Source of the DNA: Acidobacteriaceae bacterium
GTDB lineage: Bacteria; Acidobacteriota; Terriglobia; Terriglobales; Acidobacteriaceae
Direction of reading: 5' to 3'
Length of the DNA: 51,800 nucleotides
NCBI GenBank assembly: GCA_003131635.1
Contig: PKVZ01000038.1
Span: 2,178-53,977, forward strand
The notes beneath the pieces were generated by a model. The model saw only the letters and a program-made list of their open reading frames with translations, searched no databases and was not told the origin of the DNA. Below, piece after piece: positions 25,224 to 33,200 of this stretch. Within the stretch, counting starts at the first letter, position 1, and the number at the start of each line of letters is the position of its first letter. A program made the translations under genes and the position numbers.

Positions 25224-28200
25224 TTAACCGGGTCCGCTGGCGGAGCGGACTTCCGACCCGGCTTCCGCGCTGGCTAGTTGCTCCAAGACGGAGCGGAGGG
25301 CGCGGAGGACTTCGTCCGCAGCCGTGGTTTTCAAAGCAAATTTCAGCATGCCATCGGGAGTGAATTGCGCGCCGCGCTGGGCGGAGACGAAGCGGGCTAG
25401 CTGTTCGGGGTCGACGGCGGCGTTTTGCTGGAATTTCAGGGTGACGGAGTCGCGTTTGCGCTCGATGGCGTTGACGCCAACTTTCATGCACAAGAGCTTG
25501 AGCGAGGCGTAGTCGAGCAGGTTGCGGACAGCGGGCGGGGGTGGGCCGTAGCGGTCTTGCAGTTCGGCAGCAACGTCGCTTAGTTGCGATTCTGTTTCGA
25601 CGCGGGCGACGCGTTTGTACATTTGCAGGCGCTGGTTTTCTTCGGGCACGTAATCCGCGGGAATGCGGATGTTGAGGCCGAGATTGAGCTGGGTTTCGGC
25701 TTCTTCGGGAGCGGCTTCGCCTTTCATCTCGCGGACGGCGCGTTCGAGCATTTGAGTGTAAAGCTCGAAGCCGATGGCTTCAATGTGGCCGCTTTGTTCG
25801 CCGCCGAGCATGTTGCCTGCGCCGCGGAGTTCGAGATCCAGGGCGGCGATTTTGAATCCAGCGCCGAGGTCGGAAAATTCTTTGAGCGCGGCGAGACGGC
25901 GCCGTGCGATGGGCGTTAACTCGACTTCGGGCGGGAGCATGAGATAGGCGTAGGCACGGCGGTTGGAGCGGCCGACACGGCCGCGCAGTTGGTAGAGTTC
26001 AGAGAGGCCGAGGCGGTCGGCTCGATTGATCAGAATCGTGTTGCAGAGCGGGATGTCGAGACCGTTCTCGATGATTGTGGTCGAGACCAGGATGTCGGCT
26101 TCGTGGTGCATGAATTTGAGCATGACTTTTTCGAGTTCGCCTTCCGACATTTGTCCGTGGCCGACGATGATGCGCGCGGGCGGGACCAGCGCTTGGATTT
26201 TGGCGGCGATCTCCCAGATGGTATCGACGCGGTTGTGGACGAAGTAGACCTGGCCGCCGCGTTCGAGTTCCTGCTCGATGGCAGATTGGATCAGTTTTTC
26301 GTCCCAACTGGCGACGACCGTCTGGATCGCCATGCGATCTTTCGGCGGAGTTTCGATCACGCTCATATCGCGCAGGCCGACCAGAGACATGTGCAAGGTG
26401 CGCGGAATGGGCGTGGCCGACATGGTGAGGACGTCGACTTGCTTGCGCATTTGCTTGATGCGCTCTTTGTGGCGGACGCCGAAGCGCTGTTCTTCGTCGA
26501 CGATGAGAAGGCCGAGATCGGAGAACTTGATGTCTTTGGAGAGGATGCGGTGGGTGCCGATGAGGACGTCGATTTTGCCGGCTTCGGTTTTTTGCAGGAT
26601 TTCTTTTTGCTGCTTGGGAGTACGGAAGCGGCTGATCATCTCTATTGTGACTGGAAAGGGAGCGAAGCGCTGCTTGAAAGTCTCGTAATGCTGGAAGGCG
26701 AGGACGGTGGTGGGCGCGAGGACGGCGACTTGTTTGTTGTCGTTGATGGCTTTGAAAGCGGCGCGCATGGAGACTTCGGTTTTGCCATAGCCGACGTCGC
26801 CGCAGAGCAGGCGGTCCATGGGCTGTGAGGATTCCATGTCCTTGATAACGTCTTTGATGGCTTGGGCTTGATCTTCGGTTTCGTTGAATTCGAAGGCGTC
26901 TTCGAACTCGCGGAACCATTCGTTGCCCGGCGGGAAGGCGTGTCCGACGGCGGTTTTGCGCTCGGCGTAGAGCTTGAGAAGTTCGTCGGCCATATCTTGC
27001 ATGGCCTTCTTGACGCGTGATTTCGTCTTGGACCAGGCTTGCGTGCCGAGATGGCTGAGAACTGGTTTGGCGCCCTCGGAGGAGCGGTACTTCTGAACGA
27101 GATCGAGGCGGGTGAGCGGGACGTAGAGGCGGGCGGCGTCGGCGAATTCGAGGAGCATGAATTCGGCGGGGCCATCGCCGTGATTGATTTCTTTAAGACC
27201 TTGATACTGGCCGATGCCGTGCTCGACGTGGACGACGTAGTCTCCGACCTGGAGGTCGCGGAAGTCGGAGAGAAAGGCCGAGACTTTGGATTTTGAGCGC
27301 TGCGGACGCGAGGCGACCGCGTCAGATTCGTCGAAGAGATCGCGCGAGCCGAAGACGGCGAGATTGGCTTCGGGAAGGAGAACGCCATCGGGGACGTAGG
27401 CCGTGGCGAGGGTGGTGGTGAGGATTTCGCCGGCGAAGTAGCTGGTTTCGTCGGCGTAGCTTTCGCCGCCACGGGTGCGGCTTCCCAGGCGGAAGGAGAC
27501 GTTGTATTCGGTGAATACGTCGGCCAGGCGCTCGACCTCGCCGGTGTTGGGGACGGCGAAGAGGACGCGTTTGCCATCGGAGTTGAGCTTTTGTACTTCT
27601 TCGAGCATGGCGGGAACTGCGCCGTGGAAGCGAGGCGAGGGCTGGGTTAGAAATGAAACTTCGGATGGGTCGTCGAGGCTGTGGGTGATGCCCAGGCGCT
27701 CGATATCCGCACCGGGAAGGGCGGAGGTTTTCTGCCACCAATCGTCGGGCGGCAAATAAAGGTCTTCGGGGCGGACGAGATTGCCGACGCCGCTGCGCTC
27801 GTGGACATCGGCGACGCGGGTCCAGAAGCGATCAAATTCCCGTTTGAGCTGGTCGGTTTCATCGAGCAAAACGGCGGCGCGGGGAATGAGATCGAAGATG
27901 CAGCTGTCGGCGCCGGCGACGGGAGTGTAAAACTCCCAGCCGGGGAAAACATTGAGACCACCGGCGCGGACGGCGGCTTCGACGATGTGTTCGTTACCCG
28001 CGATGCGCTTGCCGCTGAGGCGAGTGTGAATGGCGGCGAGAAGATGCTCGCTGACTGGAGTTTCGGTGAGCGGAAGAAGAAGAGCTTCGTCGACTGGAGT
28101 GGAGGAGCGTTGCGAAGTGGGATCGAACTTGCGGATGGAATCGGGTTCGTCGCCGAAGAATTCGATGCGCAGGGGACGATCGGTTTCGGGGGAGTAGACG

Positions 28201-28778
28201 TCGAGGATGCCGCCGCGTACGGCGTATTGGCCGGGCATTTCGACTACGTCGGTGGAGGTGTAGCCGACGGTGTTGAGATGAGCGAGGAGAGAATCGAGAT
28301 CGAAGGACTCGCCGCGGCGGATGGTGCGGGCGAGGCTAGAGTAGTAATCGCTGGAACGCAAGCGGATGGCTGTGGCTGCAACGGGCGAGACTACGATGGA
28401 CGCGGAGCCGGTGGCGATCTTCCACAGAGCGGTGGCGCGTTCTTCCTGGAGTTCGGGGTGAGGAGAGAGATTTTGAAACGGAAGCACGTCGTGAGCGGGG
28501 AGGGAGACGATGGACTCCGGATCGCAAGCGGCCGTGAGTTCGCAGAAGCCGCGAAGGACGGGAATGAAGTCTTCGACGGCGCGGTTGTCGTTGACGACAA
28601 AGATGAGCGGACGTGCGGCGGCGCGCTGAAACAGCACGAGCAGCAAGGCTTTCGCCGTTGGGGTTAGGCCAGACGCACGAATACGCCCCGTGCCCTCCTT
28701 GAGGTGGGAGGCAACACGCGCGAAGGCGGGAAGCTTTTCTGCGTCCACGAAGAGTTCGCGGACGAAAGGCAGAAGCAT
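25224..28778 (-). CDS. mfd: Transcription-repair coupling factor (Mfd)
   Basis: Mfd is an ATP-driven DNA translocase that removes RNA polymerase stalled at lesions and recruits UvrA. The 1184-aa product has the expected order: a UvrB-like N-terminal region (LPAHDVLPFQNLSPHPELQEER), an RNA-polymerase-binding CarD-like domain (VGDYVVHVEHGIGQYQGLKE), the RecG-like motor with Walker A GDVGYGKTEVSM (near residue 660), DEEQ in LLIVDEEQRFGVRHKE, QLRGRVGRS, and a C-terminal D7-like domain. Full length. The C-terminus ends AGSEVRSASGPG. It is transcribed alone. Confidence 0.98.
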   Translation of the reverse strand: MLLPFVRELFVDAEKLPAFARVASHLKEGTGRIRASGLTPTAKALLLVLFQRAAARPLIFVVNDNRAVEDFIPVLRGFCELTAACDPESIVSLPAHDVLPFQNLSPHPELQEERATALWKIATGSASIVVSPVAATAIRLRSSDYYSSLARTIRRGESFDLDSLLAHLNTVGYTSTDVVEMPGQYAVRGGILDVYSPETDRPLRIEFFGDEPDSIRKFDPTSQRSSTPVDEALLLPLTETPVSEHLLAAIHTRLSGKRIAGNEHIVEAAVRAGGLNVFPGWEFYTPVAGADSCIFDLIPRAAVLLDETDQLKREFDRFWTRVADVHERSGVGNLVRPEDLYLPPDDWWQKTSALPGADIERLGITHSLDDPSEVSFLTQPSPRFHGAVPAMLEEVQKLNSDGKRVLFAVPNTGEVERLADVFTEYNVSFRLGSRTRGGESYADETSYFAGEILTTTLATAYVPDGVLLPEANLAVFGSRDLFDESDAVASRPQRSKSKVSAFLSDFRDLQVGDYVVHVEHGIGQYQGLKEINHGDGPAEFMLLEFADAARLYVPLTRLDLVQKYRSSEGAKPVLSHLGTQAWSKTKSRVKKAMQDMADELLKLYAERKTAVGHAFPPGNEWFREFEDAFEFNETEDQAQAIKDVIKDMESSQPMDRLLCGDVGYGKTEVSMRAAFKAINDNKQVAVLAPTTVLAFQHYETFKQRFAPFPVTIEMISRFRTPKQQKEILQKTEAGKIDVLIGTHRILSKDIKFSDLGLLIVDEEQRFGVRHKERIKQMRKQVDVLTMSATPIPRTLHMSLVGLRDMSVIETPPKDRMAIQTVVASWDEKLIQSAIEQELERGGQVYFVHNRVDTIWEIAAKIQALVPPARIIVGHGQMSEGELEKVMLKFMHHEADILVSTTIIENGLDIPLCNTILINRADRLGLSELYQLRGRVGRSNRRAYAYLMLPPEVELTPIARRRLAALKEFSDLGAGFKIAALDLELRGAGNMLGGEQSGHIEAIGFELYTQMLERAVREMKGEAAPEEAETQLNLGLNIRIPADYVPEENQRLQMYKRVARVETESQLSDVAAELQDRYGPPPPAVRNLLDYASLKLLCMKVGVNAIERKRDSVTLKFQQNAAVDPEQLARFVSAQRGAQFTPDGMLKFALKTTAADEVLRALRSVLEQLASAEAGSEVRSASGPG

Positions 28779-28826
28779 GCAGGATTATTTTAGCAGGAGT
28801 GGGAGGGCATAATTGAACTGCGTCCT

Positions 28827-29117
28827 TCACCAGCGCGTTGGAGGGCGGCGAGAGGCATGAAAGAGACGCAGAATTTCGATCACGCCGCGTCGTACGCGGT
28901 ACGGAATCAGATAGCGCGTCTTGGGTACGAGCAATTCACGGGTACCGGCTACCCGGCCAGGACGACCCATTGCTGGCTGCGTGGCCAGCAGGGCCACGGC
29001 CTCTGCGATACGCCGTACTACTAACCGGGCCGCTGCTGGGTCATCGCTCGCAATATAGCTGACTTCATCGTCGAAGTTCTTTAGCGCAGTTTTGAGCCAC
29101 CTAATCTGCGTGGCCAT
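28827..29117 (-). CDS. ParE/RelE-superfamily toxin
   Basis: From the ATG at 29117 the product is 96 aa and has the ParE pattern: WLKTALKNFDDEVSYIASDD, then AARLVVRRIAEAVALL, PAMGRPGRVAGTRELLV, YLIPYRVRRGVIEILRLFHASR. ParE toxins inhibit DNA gyrase and RelE relatives cut mRNA; the GRPGRV and final R-x-x-P pattern is ParE-like. The start overlaps the end of the antitoxin gene by 17 bases, the usual arrangement with antitoxin first. Confidence 0.88.
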   Translation of the reverse strand: MATQIRWLKTALKNFDDEVSYIASDDPAAARLVVRRIAEAVALLATQPAMGRPGRVAGTRELLVPKTRYLIPYRVRRGVIEILRLFHASRRPPTRW

Positions 29118-29343
29118 CCCATTTGTCCGTAAATGCCTTGACGTCGGCATCGCTTGCGAAATCGCCCGCGTCGGCCTCCGCAAGGGCGGTGCGAATCTCT
29201 TGAATCTGCCATTCGTTGATCGAGACGTACTCGCGGATAGCTTCGGCAGCCAGGAAGGACTTGCTGCGATTTGTGGCCGCAGACAGGCGATCAAGCCGAT
29301 TCTTAATGGCGGATTCCAATCGGATCGTCATAGTCGTGGTCAT
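29101..29343 (-). CDS. Ribbon-helix-helix antitoxin (CopG/ParD-like)
   Basis: The 80-aa protein starts at the ATG at 29343 (MTTTMTIRLESAIKNRLDRL) and has a ribbon-helix-helix domain with SKSFLAAEAIREYV, followed by an acidic helical tail (IRTALAEADAGDFASDAD) that would wrap the toxin. It precedes and overlaps the ParE-like gene. Such antitoxins bind their own promoter and neutralise the toxin. The upstream space to the next gene is only 29 bases. Confidence 0.88.
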   Translation of the reverse strand: MTTTMTIRLESAIKNRLDRLSAATNRSKSFLAAEAIREYVSINEWQIQEIRTALAEADAGDFASDADVKAFTDKWDGHAD

Positions 29344-29372
29344 TGCACGCCTCGTGTGTGAAGATGTGTACA

Positions 29373-30299
29373 TTATCGCACAAAGCCGACGTGAGTGTCT
29401 TCGCGCAGTAGGGGGCGGGTTAGACACGTGGGGCCGCCGCTGCCGTTGATGCAAAGTTCGCTGCCGGGGAAGGTGCGGAGGTCGAATCCGGCGTGGCAAA
29501 GGCGGGTGTTGGTCGTGGGATTTTCTTCTATGGCGAGGAGGCGATTATTTCCCAGAGCGAGGACGTTGCAGGCGAGTGTGTCGCGCTCGGAGGGATCGAT
29601 TTCGATGAATTTGTATCTACGAGATTTCAGGAGTTCGACGGTTTCGACGGCGAGCCGGGGGAGATCGACGAGGGCGGTGCGTTCGTCGAGTAGGCTGATC
29701 AGCGACATGAGATGCAGACAGGCGGATGGTCCGGGACCGTAAGGGAGTGGAGCGGAGATAACTTCTACGGCGTGAGGCGCGAGTAGACTGCTTAACTGCT
29801 GAATGCCGGCGGCGTTGGTGCGGTAGCCGTGGCCGACGAGCAGAGTTTTAGGATCGAGCCAGAGGATGTCGCCGGCTTCGGTGGTGGCGGGTGAGGTGAT
29901 GGTGCCGAGGATGGAGATGTGCAGAGTTTCGCAGGAAGCGGCGTGGTGCGGGCCTTCGGACAGGCGGTTTGTTTTGCCGAGACGCATGACGATCAAGCCG
30001 TGGTCGGTGGGGAGAGAGGCGTCATGGGTGTAGACGGCATCGAGCGAGAGTGCGGGTGTGGGAGGCAGTTCGATGAGTTCGGCACCGGCAGACTTCAATT
30101 CCCGGCAGAGAGCGTCATGTTGGGATTGGGCTGTGGCGAAGTTGGGTGCGTGGTGAAAGCCAAGTTGCTGCCACTTGGCTGCGTAATCGGATTCATTCCA
30201 TCCGGCGGTGCGTGGAGAACAGACGAGGACGCGCTCGAGTGCGCCGACCATGGAGTGTCCGTTGAAACGCGCCTGGGTTAGCGGCTCTTTTGTCCTCAT
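29373..30299 (-). CDS. DDAH/arginine-deiminase-superfamily amidinohydrolase
   Basis: The 308-aa sequence fits the dimethylarginine dimethylaminohydrolase branch of the guanidino-group-modifying superfamily. Visible features are VLVCSPRTAGW near the N-terminus, YTHDASL (acidic substrate contact), HISILGTITSPATTEAGDIL, the active-site His in ACLHLMSL and the nucleophilic Cys near the C-terminus in GSGGPTCLTRPL. Such enzymes hydrolyse methylarginine or arginine-like substrates to citrulline and an amine. Exact substrate unknown; some close relatives act as citrullinases or ornithine-forming enzymes. Confidence 0.85.
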   Translation of the reverse strand: MRTKEPLTQARFNGHSMVGALERVLVCSPRTAGWNESDYAAKWQQLGFHHAPNFATAQSQHDALCRELKSAGAELIELPPTPALSLDAVYTHDASLPTDHGLIVMRLGKTNRLSEGPHHAASCETLHISILGTITSPATTEAGDILWLDPKTLLVGHGYRTNAAGIQQLSSLLAPHAVEVISAPLPYGPGPSACLHLMSLISLLDERTALVDLPRLAVETVELLKSRRYKFIEIDPSERDTLACNVLALGNNRLLAIEENPTTNTRLCHAGFDLRTFPGSELCINGSGGPTCLTRPLLREDTHVGFVR

Positions 30300-30344
30300 A
30301 ACGTTGTGAAGCGGTTGCGCCTGTCAGGAATCTATATGGGCATT

Positions 30345-30629
30345 ATGGCAAAAGCAACGTGGGAAGGCGCTGTGCTGGCCGAGAGTAATGCGACGGTAGA
30401 GGTGGAGGGGAACCAGTATTTTCCTCCGGATGCGATTCGTAAGGAGTATTTCAAGGCGAGTGAGGCGCATAGCGTTTGTCCGTGGAAAGGGACGGCGAAT
30501 TACTACGATCTGGAAGTGAACGGCAAACGGAATGCGGGAGCGGCGTGGTTTTATCCGGAACCGAAGGATGCGGCGAAGCAGATCAAGGGGTATGTGGCGT
30601 TCTGGAAGGGCGTGAAGGTGGAGCGATAG
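30345..30629 (+). CDS. DUF427 domain protein
   Basis: The 94-aa protein starting at ATG 30345 (MAKATWEGAVLAES) matches the small DUF427 family throughout: VEVEGNQYFPPDAIRKEYF, HSVCPWKGTANYYDLEVNG, AAWFYPEPKDAAKQIKGYVAFWK. Longer starts at 30306 or 30336 do not fit the family. The biochemical role of DUF427 is not established. It is divergent from the DDAH-like gene with 45 bases between them. Confidence 0.9.
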   Translation: MAKATWEGAVLAESNATVEVEGNQYFPPDAIRKEYFKASEAHSVCPWKGTANYYDLEVNGKRNAGAAWFYPEPKDAAKQIKGYVAFWKGVKVER

Positions 30630-30693
30630 GTAGTGCCGCTCAGCCGGTTTACCTCCGCGGCTTAAATCCGTTCCTGCAAAGGCGGACTCTGCC

Positions 30694-30711
30694 GTGGCGC
30701 TGAAGCGCCGC
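30694..30711. terminator. GC-rich tetraloop hairpin after the DUF427 gene
   Basis: GGCGC-tgaa-GCGCC at 30696-30709 is a short, perfect stem in the 141-bp gap between the convergent DUF427 and porin genes. No T-tract follows, so a terminator role is weakly supported. Confidence 0.3.
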
Positions 30712-30770
30712 GCCAACCAAGATTTACACTGTCAAGACGGCCGCCAAAAATCAGAATGATCCGGCCCGAG

Positions 30771-32360
30771 CTAGAACTCGATATGGGCGCGGAACGAGGG
30801 GACGAGGACGGGACCGCGGTCGCGGTTGTAGCCGGGGTCGTTGATATGCTGCAGGCCAGGGGCGACGTAGATACCTCGCCAGACGTGGGCGGTATAGTAG
30901 ATCTCAATAATATTTTCGCGGCCGTAGTTGAGCCCGCCATCGCCGAGGAGGAAGCCGAGGCCGCCGTCGGCGAGGTAGGTTTGATGATCCTTAGCGATGG
31001 CGTTGGAGACGAAGGCGATTCCGGCGCGGTCTTGTTTGCGATGCCACCATGCGCCGTTTGCGCCTAATCCCTCGGCGAAAGTTTGATCGACCTCCGTGTA
31101 GGCGAAGGACTCGCTCTTGCCATTATCCCAGCCGAAGCGGGCGAACGCGGTGAGATAGGGTGTGAGGTTCTGTTCGAAGTTGATACCGAATCCGTATTTG
31201 CGGGTGATGTGCCAGGGGTGGTTCGTGACGTCTGGGACCATCTCTGGCGTCGGGGCCGAGTGATCTTCAAACTGAATAATCGCATCGCGATAAATGCCCA
31301 TGTTGGCGTAGTTGGTGTAGGCCAATAGACGGACGACTCCTTCTTTCTTCGGAATCACACCGTGGCGCAATTCGTATTCGAAATTTTCTGCGTGTACCTG
31401 CCAGGGGCGCCATACCAGATTGATTCCGTTTGCGACCTCGGGCATGAGGCCTTCGGCGAAGCGGAAACCCCAGTTGCGATCTTCGAAGTCGGCGGTAGCG
31501 CCGACGGTGTAGCCACGGGTGTCGGCGGCATAGTCCCAGGCGCCGTTGTTGTCGGTGGTCCAGTTGATGAATTGAAATTTGGTATCGGAGGCGACTGAGT
31601 TGACGTCGAAAAAATCGGGCAAGCTGAATTTGCCGAAGCGGAGTTCGAGGCGGCGACGCGGGAGTTCGTCGAAGAGTGAGAGATAGCTGCGTGTATTTTC
31701 GACTTTATCTTTGCTCAGGGCGAAAACCTTATGAATCATGCCGCGCCCCAAGTACGGGGCTTTGCTGAGGAGAGGATTGCGCACGATATCGAGATCGGTA
31801 TTGCCGGCGAGGCCGAGGCCGGTGCTGAGAGCGGCGCCGCCGGCTTCTTCGATGTCGACGAGAAGTTCGGTGGAATTGTTGAGGCGTACGCCGGTGTAGA
31901 GGGTCATGACGCGGGACGTCGCTTTCTCGTAGTTGGGGCCAAGGCTATGGGCGCCGCTGTAGTCGGCAGGGAACGGGGGATGAGTCTGGAAGATGAAGTT
32001 TGCCTGACCGGAGAGCCAGAAGCGGGAGTCCTTGAAATGAGGGAACATGGCTTCGGTGGATTCGTCAGGTGGAGGATCGGCTACGTTGGATGGGCCGGAC
32101 TGCAGCGTAGTATCGGACTTTGCCGAGGGCGCGCCGAGCTGCTGGGCTAACATTGGGAGAACAGAGAACGCGAACATCAGGAGCAGAGCCAGGCAGGGGC
32201 GCAGATTGGCCGTGAATACGGGTTTCGGGACGACTCCACGATCGGATTGGGGCGAAGATAAAGCCGACGCCATATTGAAAATGAATTTCAATTTCATAAT
32301 TACAGGGTAGAGGACCAGGGTAATCAGCTCTGTGCCTGATGTCACCATCCGCGGTGACAT
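30771..32360 (-). CDS. OprB-type (carbohydrate porin family) outer-membrane porin
   Basis: The 529-aa protein starts at the ATG at 32360, chosen because AAGGTG lies seven bases upstream; the ATG at 32297 lacks a ribosome-binding site. A signal segment (LRPCLALLLMFAFSVLPMLA) is preceded by an unusually long N-terminus. The mature part has alternating beta-strands with aromatic girdles and the OprB-like C-terminal block IEIYYTAHVWRGIYVAPGL, QHINDPGYN and a final Phe (RAHIEF). It forms a passive outer-membrane channel. Its promoter carries the palindrome found upstream of the DtxR/MntR-type regulator and NRAMP genes, so the substrate may be a metal ion, as known for MnoP of Bradyrhizobium (inference). 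Confidence 0.82.
   Translation of the reverse strand: MSPRMVTSGTELITLVLYPVIMKLKFIFNMASALSSPQSDRGVVPKPVFTANLRPCLALLLMFAFSVLPMLAQQLGAPSAKSDTTLQSGPSNVADPPPDESTEAMFPHFKDSRFWLSGQANFIFQTHPPFPADYSGAHSLGPNYEKATSRVMTLYTGVRLNNSTELLVDIEEAGGAALSTGLGLAGNTDLDIVRNPLLSKAPYLGRGMIHKVFALSKDKVENTRSYLSLFDELPRRRLELRFGKFSLPDFFDVNSVASDTKFQFINWTTDNNGAWDYAADTRGYTVGATADFEDRNWGFRFAEGLMPEVANGINLVWRPWQVHAENFEYELRHGVIPKKEGVVRLLAYTNYANMGIYRDAIIQFEDHSAPTPEMVPDVTNHPWHITRKYGFGINFEQNLTPYLTAFARFGWDNGKSESFAYTEVDQTFAEGLGANGAWWHRKQDRAGIAFVSNAIAKDHQTYLADGGLGFLLGDGGLNYGRENIIEIYYTAHVWRGIYVAPGLQHINDPGYNRDRGPVLVPSFRAHIEF
32339..32360. promoter_or_regulatory. Perfect hairpin covering the porin start codon
   Basis: ATGTCACC-atccgc-GGTGACAT is a perfect 8-bp inverted repeat with a 6-base loop. 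On the minus strand the first three bases are the porin start codon, so folding of the mRNA would hide it and affect translation. Confidence 0.45.
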
Positions 32361-32406
32361 TAATCACCTTTGGGTTGGCCGAAACAAATCCAAGATAGTT
32401 AACGTA

Positions 32407-32434
32407 AATATATCAGGTAGTTAACTATGGTTAA
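32407..32434 (-). promoter_or_regulatory. Porin promoter with metalloregulator-type operator
   Basis: On the minus strand TTAACC (32429-32434) and TATATT (32407-32412) are 16 bp apart. The palindrome TTAACTATGGTTAA at 32421-32434 overlaps the -35 box as at the NRAMP gene. A further half-site ATAGTTAA is at 32395-32402. Confidence 0.55.
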
Positions 32435-32512
32435 TCAGCGGCATACCGTGGCATACCAGGCAGATCGTACCGCCCATCCTCTGAGCCTACGCAGTGCCGG
32501 TTAAAGGAGTGT

Positions 32513-32734
32513 TTACAGGGTACTTAGCCCGTGCGTAACAGTGCCGCTGTGCAGCCATCGCATGCGCAGGCTCCGTCTGCCGTTTCTGTCGGTGACCACG
32601 ATCCAGTTCATGCGTAGAGGTTGCGTGTCCGCATTTTGTTCCCGCCCCAGAGCGGGAACCCGGTAAGGGATTTCGCGGGTGAACTGGGTCGTCGTCATCG
32701 CCACGCTTGGTGTGAGCAGAGACATGCAAGCCAT
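32513..32734 (-). CDS. 73-aa hypothetical protein downstream of a CsoR-like operator
   Basis: The ATG at 32734 is preceded by a strong AGGAGG site, which makes this a real gene despite its size. The 73-aa product begins MACMSLLTPSVAMTTTQ and has a beta-rich basic core (PYRVPALGREQ, MNWIVVTDRNGRRSLRMRW). No signal peptide, membrane span or known domain is seen. It stands alone. Its upstream region carries TACCCTAGGGGGGTA, close to copper-responsive CsoR sites, so it may answer to copper or another CsoR/FrmR-type signal. Function unknown. A longer overlapping minus-strand frame (32487-32921) looks like a shadow. Confidence 0.65.
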   Translation of the reverse strand: MACMSLLTPSVAMTTTQFTREIPYRVPALGREQNADTQPLRMNWIVVTDRNGRRSLRMRWLHSGTVTHGLSTL

Positions 32735-32814
32735 CAGTTGTGTCCTCCTTTCGGTAGGGTTCAGTCATTGGGGTTTGATGGAGCGCCAGATTTCTGGCCA
32801 CGTAGTTTATATCA

Positions 32815-32829
32815 TACCCCCCTAGGGTA
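32815..32829. promoter_or_regulatory. CsoR-like operator
   Basis: On the minus strand the site reads TACCC-TAGGG-GGGTA, the TACCC-N5-GGGTA arrangement that I recall for Bacillus CsoR sites at copper-efflux genes. It lies about 80 bases upstream of the 73-aa gene, next to TATGAT/TATAAA boxes that could serve as -10. Confidence 0.45.
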
Positions 32830-33031
32830 CGTGCAAAACGAAAACGTAAAGGAAAAAAGAAGAAAATAGGGATAAGATTCCCGTAATTTAAAAAATGGAA
32901 GCAGAAGCTATTGTTCCGCACTAAACGGATACGCGGTCAGTTTGCGGTGGTGGAGCGGGCGCTCACGGACAAGGACGAATGCGTCTTTCGCACTTGGCTC
33001 AATCGTTCAGCGATGTGTTAGAGCGGAAAAG
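32830..33031. other. Gene-free stretch, possibly with a degraded coding remnant
   Basis: The first part is A-rich. A plus-strand frame around 32900-33020 is open (FAVVERALTDKDECVFRTWL) but only 36-45 codons long and unrecognised. It may be a fragment of a decayed gene. Confidence 0.25.
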
Positions 33032-33068
33032 GAAAAAAGGACGGCCCGGAGCCCCCGAAGCCGTCCTT
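33032..33068 (-). terminator. Rho-independent terminator reading leftwards
   Basis: On the minus strand AAGGACGGC and GCCGTCCTT form a perfect 9-bp stem (33037-33045 with 33060-33068) followed directly by T6. No intact minus-strand gene ends here now, so it probably belonged to the degraded gene whose 3' end lies at 33082-33140. Confidence 0.65.
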
Positions 33069-33081
33069 GAAGCCCTCCCGG

Positions 33082-33140
33082 TTAGAAGGGCAACTTGATG
33101 AACTGAGGTTACCGGGGCGATGTTGCAAAATTATGGCGGC
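33082..33140 (-). pseudogene. Possible remnant of the 3' end of an outer-membrane beta-barrel gene
   Basis: On the minus strand the sequence reads HNFATSPR-stop-PQFIKLPF-stop, ending at 33082 and followed by a good terminator. This resembles the C-terminal signature of Oar-like/TonB-dependent receptor proteins common in this group, which end with a ...PRQIQFALKL.F-type strand. Nothing upstream matches, so only the tail would remain. Weak evidence from a very short stretch. Confidence 0.3.
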
Positions 33141-33200
33141 GCGATGAATATCTGGTTAATTCGTTGGGAGTGAGGCTGATATAGTAGTCGGTCGCAAAGA

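Noticed and set aside
26642-27577. Open frame of 311 codons inside mfd, same strand but other frame
   Set aside because: Ser/Pro/Ala-rich shadow of mfd. Other long frames within mfd (for example 25989-26828 and 27681-28667) are likewise shadows.
32487-32921. 144-codon minus-strand frame overlapping the 73-aa gene
   Set aside because: It runs through the CsoR-like operator and promoter region and lacks a ribosome-binding site, whereas the 73-aa frame has AGGAGG.
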